Source: Hymenopellis radicata
Lineage: Eukaryota; Basidiomycota; Agaricomycetes; Agaricales; Physalacriaceae
Assembly: GCA_015501595.1 (NCBI GenBank)
Contig: JADNRX010000051.1
Coordinates: 149,271-213,270 of the forward strand
Length of the DNA stretch: 64,000 nt
Reading direction: 5' to 3'
In this document: in pieces, positions 45,750 to 55,735 of the stretch
Numbering within the stretch: position 1 is the first letter of the stretch
Layout: each line of letters opens with the position of its first letter
Notes under the pieces: model-generated
What the model saw: only the letters and a program-made list of their open reading frames with translations
Database searches by the model: none
Told to the model about the DNA's origin: nothing
Position numbers and translations under genes: made by a program

Positions 45750-45905
45750 GGAGGCGTCTTATGGTGGATGGTGGTGGCTCTTCGTCCTCGCATCTTCACG
45801 GATGGTGGATGCTCTTCGCGTCTCCACGGATGGCGGTGGCTCTTCGTCTTCGCATCTTCACGGATGGTGGAGGCGCTTCTTCACGGATGGCGGAGATGCT
45901 GATGG
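45750..45905. repeat. Minisatellite upstream of the Sse1-like gene
   Basis: Units around TCTTCACGGATGGTGG and GGCTCTTCGTC repeat three to four times. The same tract is at about 58,333-58,488 in unit 2. It lies where the missing first exon of the chaperone gene would be expected. Confidence 0.6.
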
Positions 45906-45910
45906 TGAGA

Positions 45911-47100
45911 TAACGCGCGCGCTGTGGCTGTGTGTTTTCGTCCCTCGACTTGCCTCTTCTGGCTGCCGTTCGTGTCCCGTTCTGCGGCTTGAGATGCCGG
46001 AGTTTGGTACTTTGCAATGCCAACCGTGAGTTTGAAAAAAACACGTCTAGTCCAGCGTTGTTTTTCATAATTTTGACAATAGTTTCTTCTCCCGAAGGAC
46101 TCGTGGATTGCGCAAAAGAGTACGGACGTTACAGGGTATACTACGAAGAGTCGTGACCGGGTGTACCGTACGTAGGGAATAAAAAAAGAAATGTCGCCGG
46201 TACCACTGTGCCATGCACACTGTGCAGTGCCGGTGGTCGCGACATTCATTCAAGCACGCTCAGACCACCATAGCCACACAGTCCACAAGGGGTCATCACC
46301 GTGGTACCGGACTAGAGGCGTGGTAGAGCAAACCTGGCAGCGTAAGGGGAAGAAGGAAAGGTGGGTCATAGACAGACGAAAATACCACTGGTCTTTATAC
46401 TCCTCACAATTATGGTTTGTTATAGTGGGCGGCGTCTGGGCCCAGATACGAAGCGAGTGACTCCTGCGCGCTCCGTCGCATCAAAACCAGGTTGCGTGGC
46501 GAAAGTCAGGCAGTGTGGCAAACATTACAGTCTATTCGCTCCCGTGGTGCTATTCGACGCGGCTTGTTAATAGGATTCGATACATATAGACATTGCCGCA
46601 TTGTAATGCCTATGAACTTGTGTAGAGCTAGAAACAAGTGCATGCTATTAGCCGCCATTCGTAATCAAGTTCTACGGCTGCAGGGCGACATTTGCTACTG
46701 ATGCAACGAATATTGAAGGCAACACACCTGTGAATGATAGATTCGTTCGCAAGGCTTGAACTTGTGCATTTAGACGACTACAAGTTGACGTGAATGCGGA
46801 TTTAAAGTCACAGACAGGAAATTCACCTTCACAAGATAAGTCTACGCCACGGAACCAAATGACAAGTTCAATGCGTGCGTCGGAAGGAAACCAAGCCAAC
46901 GATCGGGCCCCCAATTACACACGGAAAGATACTTCCGGCGGGGACCTGAATTCAGTCTGTGAACGAAGGTCAGACTAACCTCCCCATTCATACTTTCCCT
47001 CTTACCGTCACTTTCGCTGACACCGTCGCCCCAGAAACAACGAAATTTCGTGGTACACTCCCCTCCATGCTCACCTCGCTCATCTGCTAAAGATACATCT
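45911..47100. other. Gene-free stretch with a palindrome
   Basis: No gene seen. At 46,190-46,246 AATGTCGC and GCGACATT bracket an imperfect palindrome with CACTGTG/CACTGTGCAGTG inside. The same is found near 58,772-58,829. Confidence 0.4.
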
Positions 47101-47150
47101 CCTTAGCGCGGAGTCACGTCGGCGACAAGACGGGTAAGTTCACCTCGACG

Positions 47151-47860
47151 TTGTCATCATTTGGAGCTAAAATGTCAACAGCTGGTGTCGTTTGTAGAGG
47201 AGAAGGTCCCAGCGCACCGCTCGTATACTGCAATTACAGTCTCTACGCGGCGCCAACGCCGGAGGGCAGGAAGCGTCTCGTGGCGACTCCTGGAGTGGCG
47301 TTAATCGGTGTACTCGCCCAGTTTGTCGAGATCCGGTGTCAGAATTTGGAGAGGGTCGGAGAAGTCGGTACAAGGTGCGTAACATTGTCCATGTGGTTCT
47401 CCATCGAGTTCTAACAGTCCTAAAGGTCGTAGCCGCTCACAGACTTGAGATTCGGGGTCAGAATATTCCAAAGACACCAAGCCGCAGAGGACGAGAAGAT
47501 GGCGCCAACGATGTCAATACCAGATACCCGTCACGAAGGAGACACGCTCAATTTGTCGAGAACCGGGTTTAAATTTCCAAGGGAGGAAACATGAAGCGAG
47601 GCGGTACGAGGTGCGTAAGAGCATTCAGCCCCATTCGAGAAAACCAACACACGAGGACCCACAGACCCCATCAAACGTCCAAAGGAGCCGAATATCCGAC
47701 GAGGAAAGGGTCGGATTCCAGAGACGCCGCATCACGCACATGAAGGGAGGAGCAAGAACATGTCGATCGTGTTCAGCCAAATGCGGCAGTTCACGCTTGG
47801 CTTCTGACCGTCACCACCTTGAGCCTCAAGTTTGTTTCCTTGCTCCATCAATGCGTTGGC
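47151..47860 (+). other. Exon-like modules with splice signals
   Basis: A donor GTAAGT (47,131) and acceptor AACAG (47,181) precede a reading that in unit 2 is open for 65 codons (LVSFVEEKVPAHRSYTAIHS). A donor GTGCGT and acceptor AAAG follow. A related segment (AATTTGTCGAGAACCGG ... GGTACGAGGTGCGT) lies about 230 bp downstream, suggesting duplicated exons. No domain recognised; unit 1 has extra one-base breaks. Confidence 0.4.
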
Positions 47861-48580
47861 GCCTTCGGCGCCTCTGGGAACGACAAAATCCTGGATAATC
47901 AGCCTTGGATTGCGAACAACGGAGCGGTGGAATAGGACCAGCGTTAATGGCCTCGCCGGCCAGGCTTGGATTCCCGCAAAAAGTGCGTTTTTTTCGCTGT
48001 TTTTTCGCGTTACCTTTCGCTCATTTCGATGTCAGATTTGCTTTGAATATGTGCGTGATTTGTGAAGTTTCTTTCCCGCGCTGGTGCTAATTCAACAAAG
48101 TGCATACAGATGGCCCGCGGTGGCTTCGCCACCGCCTCGAGTAGGCGTCTACATCCAAGGAAAACGACCTCGTTCCCATGGAAACCGAGGCTTTGATCTA
48201 GAGCAGGCGTGGATGTCCTCGCCGGACCGGCTTTTGGTCCAGGCGAAAAGGTGCGTGTTTTGCGCCCATTGTGATGTTTCATTTCTAACTACATTTCATT
48301 AGATCTACATCTGGCGCCATCAAGTAAGGTACGTTTCACTCCGTATTTCGCGATATTCTTCATCTCACCACTTGCCATTAGTCGAGGCGGCTTCGCCGCC
48401 TCCTCGCACGTTCAAAGAACTCAAGGAACATCACCTCGTCTTGGGAACACGCCAATTTGCGAATCTTATGGCGTATGTTGGCCTCGCCGGCCCGGCTTTT
48501 TTTTCTGGGGAAAAGGTCCTAATCTTTGCTTTGGATTTCACGTCCATTTCTAACTTGGTTCCATTAGTTCAACCGCGGAA
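47851..48580 (+). repeat. Three ~265-bp modules with two hairpins and splice signals each
   Basis: Hairpins of the form stem-CTTCG-stem occur at 47,858-47,872 (GGCGCCTTCGGCGCC), 48,119-48,133 (GGTGGCTTCGCCACC) and 48,384-48,402 (GAGGCGGCTTCGCCGCCTC). A second motif CTCGCCGG with a following GGCTT recurs at 47,952, 48,218 and 48,483, a spacing of 265-266 bp. Each module then has GAAAAGGTGCGT-like donor sequence and a TTCTAAC...CATTAG-like acceptor. Modules differ greatly between hairpins, so they are old. A copy is at 60,436-61,165. Confidence 0.6.
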
Positions 48581-48632
48581 TTACACTCAAATGGAGCGCA
48601 GATTCCTTCTCTACGGACAATTCGTTACCCTT

Positions 48633-49620
48633 GATGGCGATCTGGATCTTGGTGGGCTCGGGTTTACGGACGGATTGGGACGCGCTTGGGCGGCGAACTT
48701 TTCAAGGTACGTTTGTTACCTTGTTCTTCTTCAATTTCGGGACTAATCGTTATTTCAGTGTTACAATATTGCGTTGTACGCAGTGAACAGCGGCGCTGCC
48801 GCCGCTGCGCTCGCGCTCCGAGCTTTTCACTGCTCGGATAACGACGTCTGTCTAATAGTCTGCGCCACACTTCGACTTTCGACTCGAGGCTCGCACCACC
48901 AGGACGCCCCTACCCACGAGTCGTTAACATTAGGGAACACCACCTCCATCTTGTCTGCATCACGTCCCCGTCACTGCGCTCTCGCTAGACTGTCTCAATC
49001 CATCTAGAACACCTCGAATTGCAACATCAACGTACCCCCGACCGGTCGTCGGCTAAATCAAGTCGCTGATGGCGATCTGGATCTGTCGGAGCTCGGTTTT
49101 ATGGACACTTTGGGACACGTTGGCGACCGACTTGGTCCTGGGTACGTGATGCTACCCTACCATGCTTCCTGGACTGACGATTTATTGCAGCACCTCTAAT
49201 TCGCTTAATGCGCAGTGAGCACCGGCGCTGCTGCCAATTCGCTCACGCTGCGAGCTTCTCGCTGCTGAGATACCACCATATCCCGGAACACCCAGAACCT
49301 GCAATTCCAACACGGACCTACGCTCATACGCCCAGCCCGTGGGTACGTTCACCCGCTGATGGCGATTTGGATCTGGCGGAGCTCGGGTTTATGGACGCTT
49401 TCGGACATGGTGGTGACCAAATTGGTCTTGGGTACGTTATTGTGTTCTGTCGCGCTTATTGAACTGATGTCTTATTACAGTACCTGAAATGCTATGGATA
49501 CACAGTGAGCAGCTGCGCCTCTGTCGCTGCGCTCGCGCTGCGAGTTCCTTACAGCTCGGATAACAACGGTTCTGGATATTCCGCGCCACAGTTCACTTCC
49601 ACCTTCGGACGGCTTCGACG
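48633..49620 (+). repeat. Three exon-intron modules beginning GATGGCGAT(C/T)TGGATCT
   Basis: The start motif is at 48,633, 49,068 and 49,358. Each is followed ~75 bp later by GTACGT (48,707, 49,142, 49,432), an ACTGATnnnTTATT-like branch/tract and CAG. Then comes CAGTGA plus a GC-rich stretch (48,781, 49,213, 49,503) that includes GCTGCGCTCGCGCT-like sequence. Translated, the modules begin DGDLDL(G/S/A)(G/E)LGF and have AALALR later. No complete frame crosses them all. A copy is at 61,218-62,205. Confidence 0.55.
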
Positions 49621-49712
49621 TTGGACCTCTCCTTGTACAACACGAGTCTGCACTCACGGGCGACGTGCCTCTGCTTCGCTTAGAGGATGGCGACGTTGAC
49701 GACGGGCTATGT

Positions 49713-49922
49713 TCATTTCGGTTCGCCCTTCTGCATTTGATCATTTTCTCGGAGATAACTCTTGTGTAGCTCGTATCCACGGCGTATTAATTTCGCCGTG
49801 ATTCGCTGCCCTTTGATATCAATCTCGACTCTGTGGGGATGTGTTTCGGCTTGGAGGACTATTCTGGCGGGGGACGGAGAGCGCGCGCCGGGGCATTTCG
49901 TGCGCACTAGAATACTGTGCAT
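49713..49922 (-). CDS. Small unrecognised reading frame, unit 1
   Basis: The reading HPHRVEIDIKGQRITAKLIR has protein-like composition and is identical in unit 2 (62,239-62,508), where the C-terminal end differs through one extra base. No start context or family. It could be part of a decayed gene. Confidence 0.3.
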   Translation of the reverse strand: MHSILVRTKCPGARSPSPARIVLQAETHPHRVEIDIKGQRITAKLIRRGYELHKSYLRENDQMQKGEPK

Positions 49923-51250
49923 TTCATGTAGATCTAGATATACGTGTCGTTGATACTGTCTGAATGAAAATCTAGTTGTCTAAATCTCTTCTGAATGAAA
50001 CTACGTACCGTTGACTAGAATAGCATTACTTAGGAAGACTAAAACTATGTATATCGCAATCTACGCTTCAATAGAGCTCTGTACAGGTGTCTAAATGCTC
50101 TGTAGAGCATAGTACAGGACACTGTTAAAACCTGGTAAACACCCCAAGTCGGACTAAAACACAAACGAGGAGATAACCCACCTGTTGAAGGTTACGGAGA
50201 AGTCTATATTCCCGAAACATCCAACGAAGACTCCTTGAGATGACGCGATCTAGCGGCCCCAAAACCATTCGTGATCGATAGAATGGACCTAGAAGATGAT
50301 GTCCGTCGGGTCGCCAAGTTGATTTCAAGCAGCCAATGAAAAGTATTTCCTCCGCTTGCTGAGCGGGTATCCCATGTCATGTCAATGTTCCAGGCGTTCA
50401 ATCGGCTCGGAATTAGCGGTAAAACATCGGCGTTGAATGGTGCCATGCGGGCATGGTATCCCCAAGTGATCGGCATCCCTTGAAGTCGAACCACAACATG
50501 TCCGATTCCAAGACGCTTACAGTAACTCACCTTCGTGCCCTCCCACTCTCTCCGACCTCCAGGCGACCTGAATTTACCTGGATGTTGGTCTTCAGGTTAC
50601 GTAAAGCGAATTCCGATGGTCTTTGAGGCCGCGAACGCGTTGTGAAGACGACTTTTCGCGTCAAGACGCTCAGCGAGGCGTCTGGACCCTGCACATCGAT
50701 AGCACGAGGATCTCCTGGACCCTATGACGCGTCAACAATCTTATCTTGTCTATCTCGGATGTGGGGAAATGACGCCAGCGGTCGTCTTCCTCCTCCGTCC
50801 CTCCGACACTTTTGGTGAAAAGTCGTTTCCCGTTTGTTTCTATTCAATCTGACGACTCGAATAGGTGTATATACATTGAATATACTGTCTGCGGTGTTGA
50901 CTTGCCCTCTAAACTAATTCAATTCAACGTTAGACGCGATTCGCTCTGTGTGCAGAAATGGTTCGTACCTTTACCGCGTTTCAACGGGCTTCATTTCGCG
51001 CTGACTCATATCACATGTTAATAGAACGTAACCAGAGACTTTCGCCGTTCCCAGAATGGTCTAATTAGGAACGCGAAGCGTTGCGCTTGTCCGGCTGAAG
51101 AGACCAAGCTGGAAGTTTTCAGTATCGCCGAGTCCAGACGCCGTTCTATTACTCCCATCAGATCATCAGGTAGGCCCTGCACCTAACTCCAGCATTTTGA
51201 TCCCTGGAGGATTGTGTCGAGGACGGGAAAGTCGATACGGTGCGTTCTGG
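49923..51250. other. Mostly gene-free; one broken minus reading
   Basis: At 50,204-50,640 the minus strand has a reading that is continuous for 148 codons in unit 2 (62,834-63,280; MAPFNADVLPLIPSRLNAWN) but broken here. Nothing else is recognised. Confidence 0.35.
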
Positions 51251-54110
51251 AGGACAAGGTAAGTTCCATTTGTCTTGTGTCCTCCTTCTTCCTCGAGTCC
51301 GACTATGTATAATTTCAGACTTTATGTTTCTTGGTTTTACTCGTTCTGGATCTCGCGCGCTCAGGGCAAGGAATCAACAGCTAGCGAGATTGTGTGGCGG
51401 CACGATATGCGCCCGAATATTGGAAAGGTTTCGTTAGGTCCGACGGTCGCGCATCACTACGGTTGGTTACCCGGATGTATTTACGTCTCTGATGGATCCT
51501 AGAGGGCTGAGAATGCGAATAAAAGGCGATGGGATTCTGGTAGAATCCATCATTCCCTCTCTCCCATTCTTTCCTCCTCTACTATTCCTACTCGGCTCTC
51601 CATGGCCATCCTTTACCTCAGACTTATACTTCCTTTCTCCCTCAAGTCCTCTCTGTGTTGTCGCCGCCGTTCTCGCTAACGCGTTCCCGACGCGTTTAAA
51701 ACGTGACGGGGTTGCTCATGTGACCGGTATGTCTCCTCCTTCCCACCATCACCGTTGATTTTCTCCCTTACTTCCGCCCTCCCTCAGCGTCGTTTTCCTT
51801 GGCCGTCACGGCTCTGGTACGTCTCATTTGTTGGCCTCGTCGACGACTAGCTCGCTGACGACTGTTTCCAGATTTTTTGTATGTGCGCTGTCTAGCGCGG
51901 CGTGGAGGACATTAAGGCAGCTCTCGTACTTGGACATTGCCTTGGGCTACGACCCGCTTGGTGCGTCGTCACTCCAGCTGGTTACGGCCCTAGTTACTCA
52001 CCACCATTTTGCCAGACGTCGAGTAGGCCGCCTGGGAGTCGCTCTATTCTTCACGGTTCGTGCGCCCATTCCACTGTCTCCTTCCCCATTTATATTCTCT
52101 GTTACAGATGTGCGCCGTCCGCGCCGCGGCCTGGAGTCCTACACGACTTGTGCGGGCGACTCTGCCTGCCAATCCCGTTCCCGGACTGCTTAGGCTGGGA
52201 CTGGCACTGACGCGTCTTGACATGGTAGGCAGACTTTGGCGATTTCTTGTTCAGACTCTCACTAATAATTCTAACAGACCTCGGGATTATAACGACGTCT
52301 CTACGTCGCTCAGGGCGTTGTCTTCGCGACGCGTCCTTTTCCCATTTGGCTTCGCGCCGGTGGGAGCGACGCTTCTCTGAGCGGATAACAAATTGCCGCG
52401 CCTTCTTTCGGACCACCCTCGTCCTGGCGTCTTGAACGACATCGCCGCCATCCCAGAAAGGATACGTCTTAGGACACGTCTCATTCGAGAGCACTGCGTG
52501 GACGACGGCGGGTGATATGTGTCGTTCGTGGATAGAATTGTCTTCGGGTTGGCGGGTGTAAGCCTCGGAAGCTCGTTAGTGAAGTCCTGTCCTGTTGACA
52601 GGCGGTTTTCTATGGTGAGTTCTATCCTATTTAGTCTAATGCGGAACTTATCATCTATAGGATGCTTAATTCTAGTGGTGTCCGTGTCGGACGACTACAG
52701 ACACGGTAAGCCGACCTTGCTGTGCTGGTGCTCTTAGCTAACTACCCTGATGTGACCTAGATCAGGCAGCGTCTCTTCCATCGTTATTGTCTCTGGTACG
52801 TTTCCCAAGTCGACATCAATGTCCTTGTACTAATGATATTTCAAGACAGACAGCTTGGGCCATTGATGAGTCGACGCTGACAAGACGCGCCTCGTCTGCG
52901 ATATTGTTTCTGTCTGGACTCGCGCACCCCGACGACTTGAAGAACACTAGGACCGAGACGCGACGTGAGATTGGTGTGTTGACCTTTCTCTTTGTTCTGT
53001 TCGGACTCTTGCTAACCGACTTTGACAGGCTTGCGACTATAGTGGGTGCCCCCCGTTAATGGGACGTTGCCTTTTGCGACCCGTCCGTTTCCTCATTTGG
53101 GCGGCAGCGAGGATTTCGGATCCCAACCAATTGACATCCCCGTCTTCACTAAGGATACGTCTTTCCGTGGCCTCAGAGGTCTGCGTCAACGACGGCGGGT
53201 GTTTATGATGATGGTTCTTGCGTGTGTGAAGTTTTGACTCACAAGGTAAGCCGAGTTTGTTCTCTTGATGCTGTTTACTAACTCAGTGATAATAGAACGT
53301 GTCGTCCATTGTTTGTACAAGACGGATATGCTACTTGTTTGGCGGCGCGACGGTCTCATCCATATGGCCGCCCGGTATCACTTTCAATTTGTTTTCCGAG
53401 TTGGTAAGTTTCTTGAATTTGGTGCGAATTTCCTGATATTAACGATGTTTAAAGTTCCCTTGAAGAATCATCGACTGTGGCTCTTCGCCCGATCCCGGTA
53501 TGCTGTCTTTGCGTGCGGCGCACCCACCAGATGTGGCGCGATTCATGGGCGGGAGTTCGGGATTATGCCCCGACTCAAACCAAGACACGCGAAGGCAGAT
53601 TATCGTTGAAGGTACTGTCTCTCTAGTGCTCTTTTTACAATTCGGTGAGCTTCATTCTTGTTCCTTTCTTACTTTTCTTAACAAGCATCCAAGATGACAT
53701 CTTGTTCGCTTGAGAAGATAACACGCCGTTCTGGTGTTACCTTGTAAGTCTTCAGTGTTTGTCACTCTTGAATCCTTGCTGACTACGGCGCAGTTCGCCT
53801 TCAAATCGCGAGGAATGATGCTACTCGATGTGTTGATGGACGGCGCCTTGTCCTTTAAGGTAGGACATGTCTGCATCGATGCGTCCTTACTCATGTCTTT
53901 AGATCTCAGCGTTGCGCAGGCCCCTCCCCGAGTCCGTCTTCCTTCCCGTATGTCGTCGTGTTTTGCCAGTCAATTCCCTCACTAACGATTGCATAGGTCG
54001 TGTCGAGGATACCTATGAGGGCATGGTTGCATACTGGACCCCGCGACTCAGTACATGTGTACTACAGCCTTGTACTCCTCGTAGCATTACCTTGTAATGC
54101 TAACATTTTG
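51251..54110 (+). other. Tract of many intron-like segments without a long frame
   Basis: At least nine GT...AG segments of about 45-60 nt with good donors and branch-like CTAAC/CTAAT occur, for example at 51,253 (GTAAGT), 51,817 (GTACGT), 52,222 (GTAGGC ... TCTAACAG), 52,615 (GTGAGT), 52,709 (GTAAGC ... CTAAC ... CTAG), 52,797, 52,975 and 53,246 (GTAAGC ... ACTAACTCAG). The exon-like pieces between them do not join into a long protein that I can recognise. Pieces at about 52,320-52,540 and 53,065-53,215 are related (GCGACGCGTCC/GCGACCCGTCC, GGATACGTCTT, ACGACGGCGGGTG). Confidence 0.4.
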
Positions 54111-54259
54111 TTCATAAAACCGGCTCGACTAGCACACCTAGTCGCGATTTATTTACCGTGTACAATGTCTTAGTAGTGTACGATATGTAAGTGCCCTTTG
54201 AGATTACATGCGCGAACAGGAGAAGACACGCAATGAAGAGGAAGGCACTCCACACGACG

Positions 54260-54520
54260 TGCGAAGATGACCCCCACAGACGAAGACAACCCCCGAGACT
54301 ACACACCCGAAGACAGTCCGCCAGGTGGAACGGCACCCGAAGATGAGGAAGGCACACGAAGACACCCGAGGACAGTCCCCCAGGCGGAACCGCCCAGAGA
54401 GGAAGATGCTCCCGCCAACACTCGCACACGAAGACAGTCCCCCAGGTGGAACCACATCCGAAGACCACCCAACACTCGCACACGAAGACAATCCCCCGAG
54501 CACAGAAAGACGTTGGTCTT
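54260..54520. repeat. Minisatellite at the duplication junction
   Basis: Repeats of CACACGAAGACAGTCCCCCA and GGTGGAAC words. It sits directly left of where unit 2 begins and replaces exons 3-4 of the zinc-finger gene. Confidence 0.65.
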
Positions 54521-54531
54521 CCCATCCCGAC

Positions 54532-54823
54532 ACCTGTCGCAACGCCCGCATGTACAATACACTCCCTCGTCTGATTCGTCCGATTCATACTCGTCGGAAT
54601 CGCCTTGATGGACAGCGGCGTTAGCGAGGTGCTGCGCAAGCAAGTATCGTCAATCGGCCGGGTGAAAGAGAAATAACTCAATTACCTGTTGAAGCGCCTG
54701 ATCGTGTCTGAAAAGACGCTCGCATTCATCGCAGTAAGGATGGTCGGCCTTGGCGGAGCAGTGGTTATGAAGAGCGTTATCGGAGACAAAGGAGCGATAG
54801 CATTGGTCGCAGGTCACAGTCAT
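54532..54823 (-). pseudogene. C2H2 zinc-finger gene, unit 2 copy, 3'-truncated
   Basis: The ATG is at 54,821-54,823. Exon 1 (54,686-54,823) is the same as in unit 1. The intron is 9 bp longer. Exon 2 continues through the acidic DEYESDESDEG and then YCTCGRCDRCRDGK before running into the minisatellite, so fingers 4-8 are lost. This copy does not have the one-base loss seen in exon 2 of unit 1 (GAGGGAG versus GAGGAG). Confidence 0.65.
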
Positions 54824-55735
54824 CGTGGGCAGAGGAAGGGAACAGGCGTGAAAAACTGGGGGAGTGGCGCAGATTGGCGGAGTCTTTCAAGCCTGTTTCT
54901 TTCTGGTCGTCGTGGTCCTGAGGAGAGTGGTGCGATGGGCGGACTCGCTTATGAAGGATTGATTCAAACTCAGCTCGGCGGTCAGAGGGCCTAGCCTCCT
55001 GTACGTTAAACTTGGACAGTACCAAGTAGATAAGACTGCCCGGACCTGGTGCCGGTTCTACCTACCTACGTCAATATCTGACCGGTGGTGCTTCTGCTTC
55101 CAGAGGCACCTCTGGAGGCGAAATGGACTGTTGAGCCCAAATTTCGACCTGAGGTGGAAGCAATTGGGAAGCGTCTCAGAGCATTGCCTTTCGGTTGCCT
55201 CTGTACGTGCTTCTGTCCAATGAAGAGACACACACGGTACCGATATGATGCCAGACCTGAGCCTGAGCGCTGCTCACTGAGGCCCACCTCAAGACACGCT
55301 GAGCGCTGACGGAGAGGTGGTGATTGCCTACAGAATGTGCATGCTAAGGGAGGCGAAATTGTCTATGTTTGAAGCCACGGCGCGTACATTGACTGACAAC
55401 TGACTGACAAGTATGTTCCCATGCTACGCGTACTGAAAGATAGTTTAACCGAGCCCGCCCTGGTCCATCATGCATCATGCATCATGGTTGGTTCTTGGCT
55501 GCCTCCCAGTTGCTTCTCGGTTGCTTCTGACAGTGCCTCTGCCAGAACCGCTTCAAGTTCCAGAAGCAAAACTGTTGGCGGTTGTATGTTCATAATGCCC
55601 AAATTTATGGGCCAAAAGAACCACACCAACTCGAAGTCATACACAAAATCACAGTAAATGTATACAGTACGGATGTAAATTTTGATCTATAAGTAAGTAC
55701 ACTTCCCGAAATCTTCTACCATATGCCGTCTAAAA
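54824..55735. other. Intergenic, unit 2
   Basis: Copy of 42,252-43,155; nothing gene-like. Several homopolymers are one base longer than in unit 1. Confidence 0.45.

Larger units (their letters stand above)
41978..54531. repeat. Tandem duplication, unit 1 (~12.58 kb)
   Basis: From about 41,978 the sequence is repeated from about 54,532 to the window end, with offsets drifting from 12,572 to 12,586 because of one-base indels (for example 45,251 matches 57,833 and 48,372 matches 60,957). Identity is very high across 9.4 kb. The unit contains the zinc-finger 5' part, the Sse1-like gene and the modular tract. Beyond about 51,420 the second copy runs off the window. Confidence 0.85.

Noticed and set aside
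47851..48580. Hairpin modules as a CRISPR array
   Set aside because: Units are 265 bp and diverged, the shared parts are short hairpins, there are no uniform spacers or cas genes, and the DNA is eukaryotic.
54267..54608. Plus-strand 113-aa reading rich in Pro, Arg and Thr
   Set aside because: It translates the minisatellite at the duplication junction; open frame and composition follow from the repeat.
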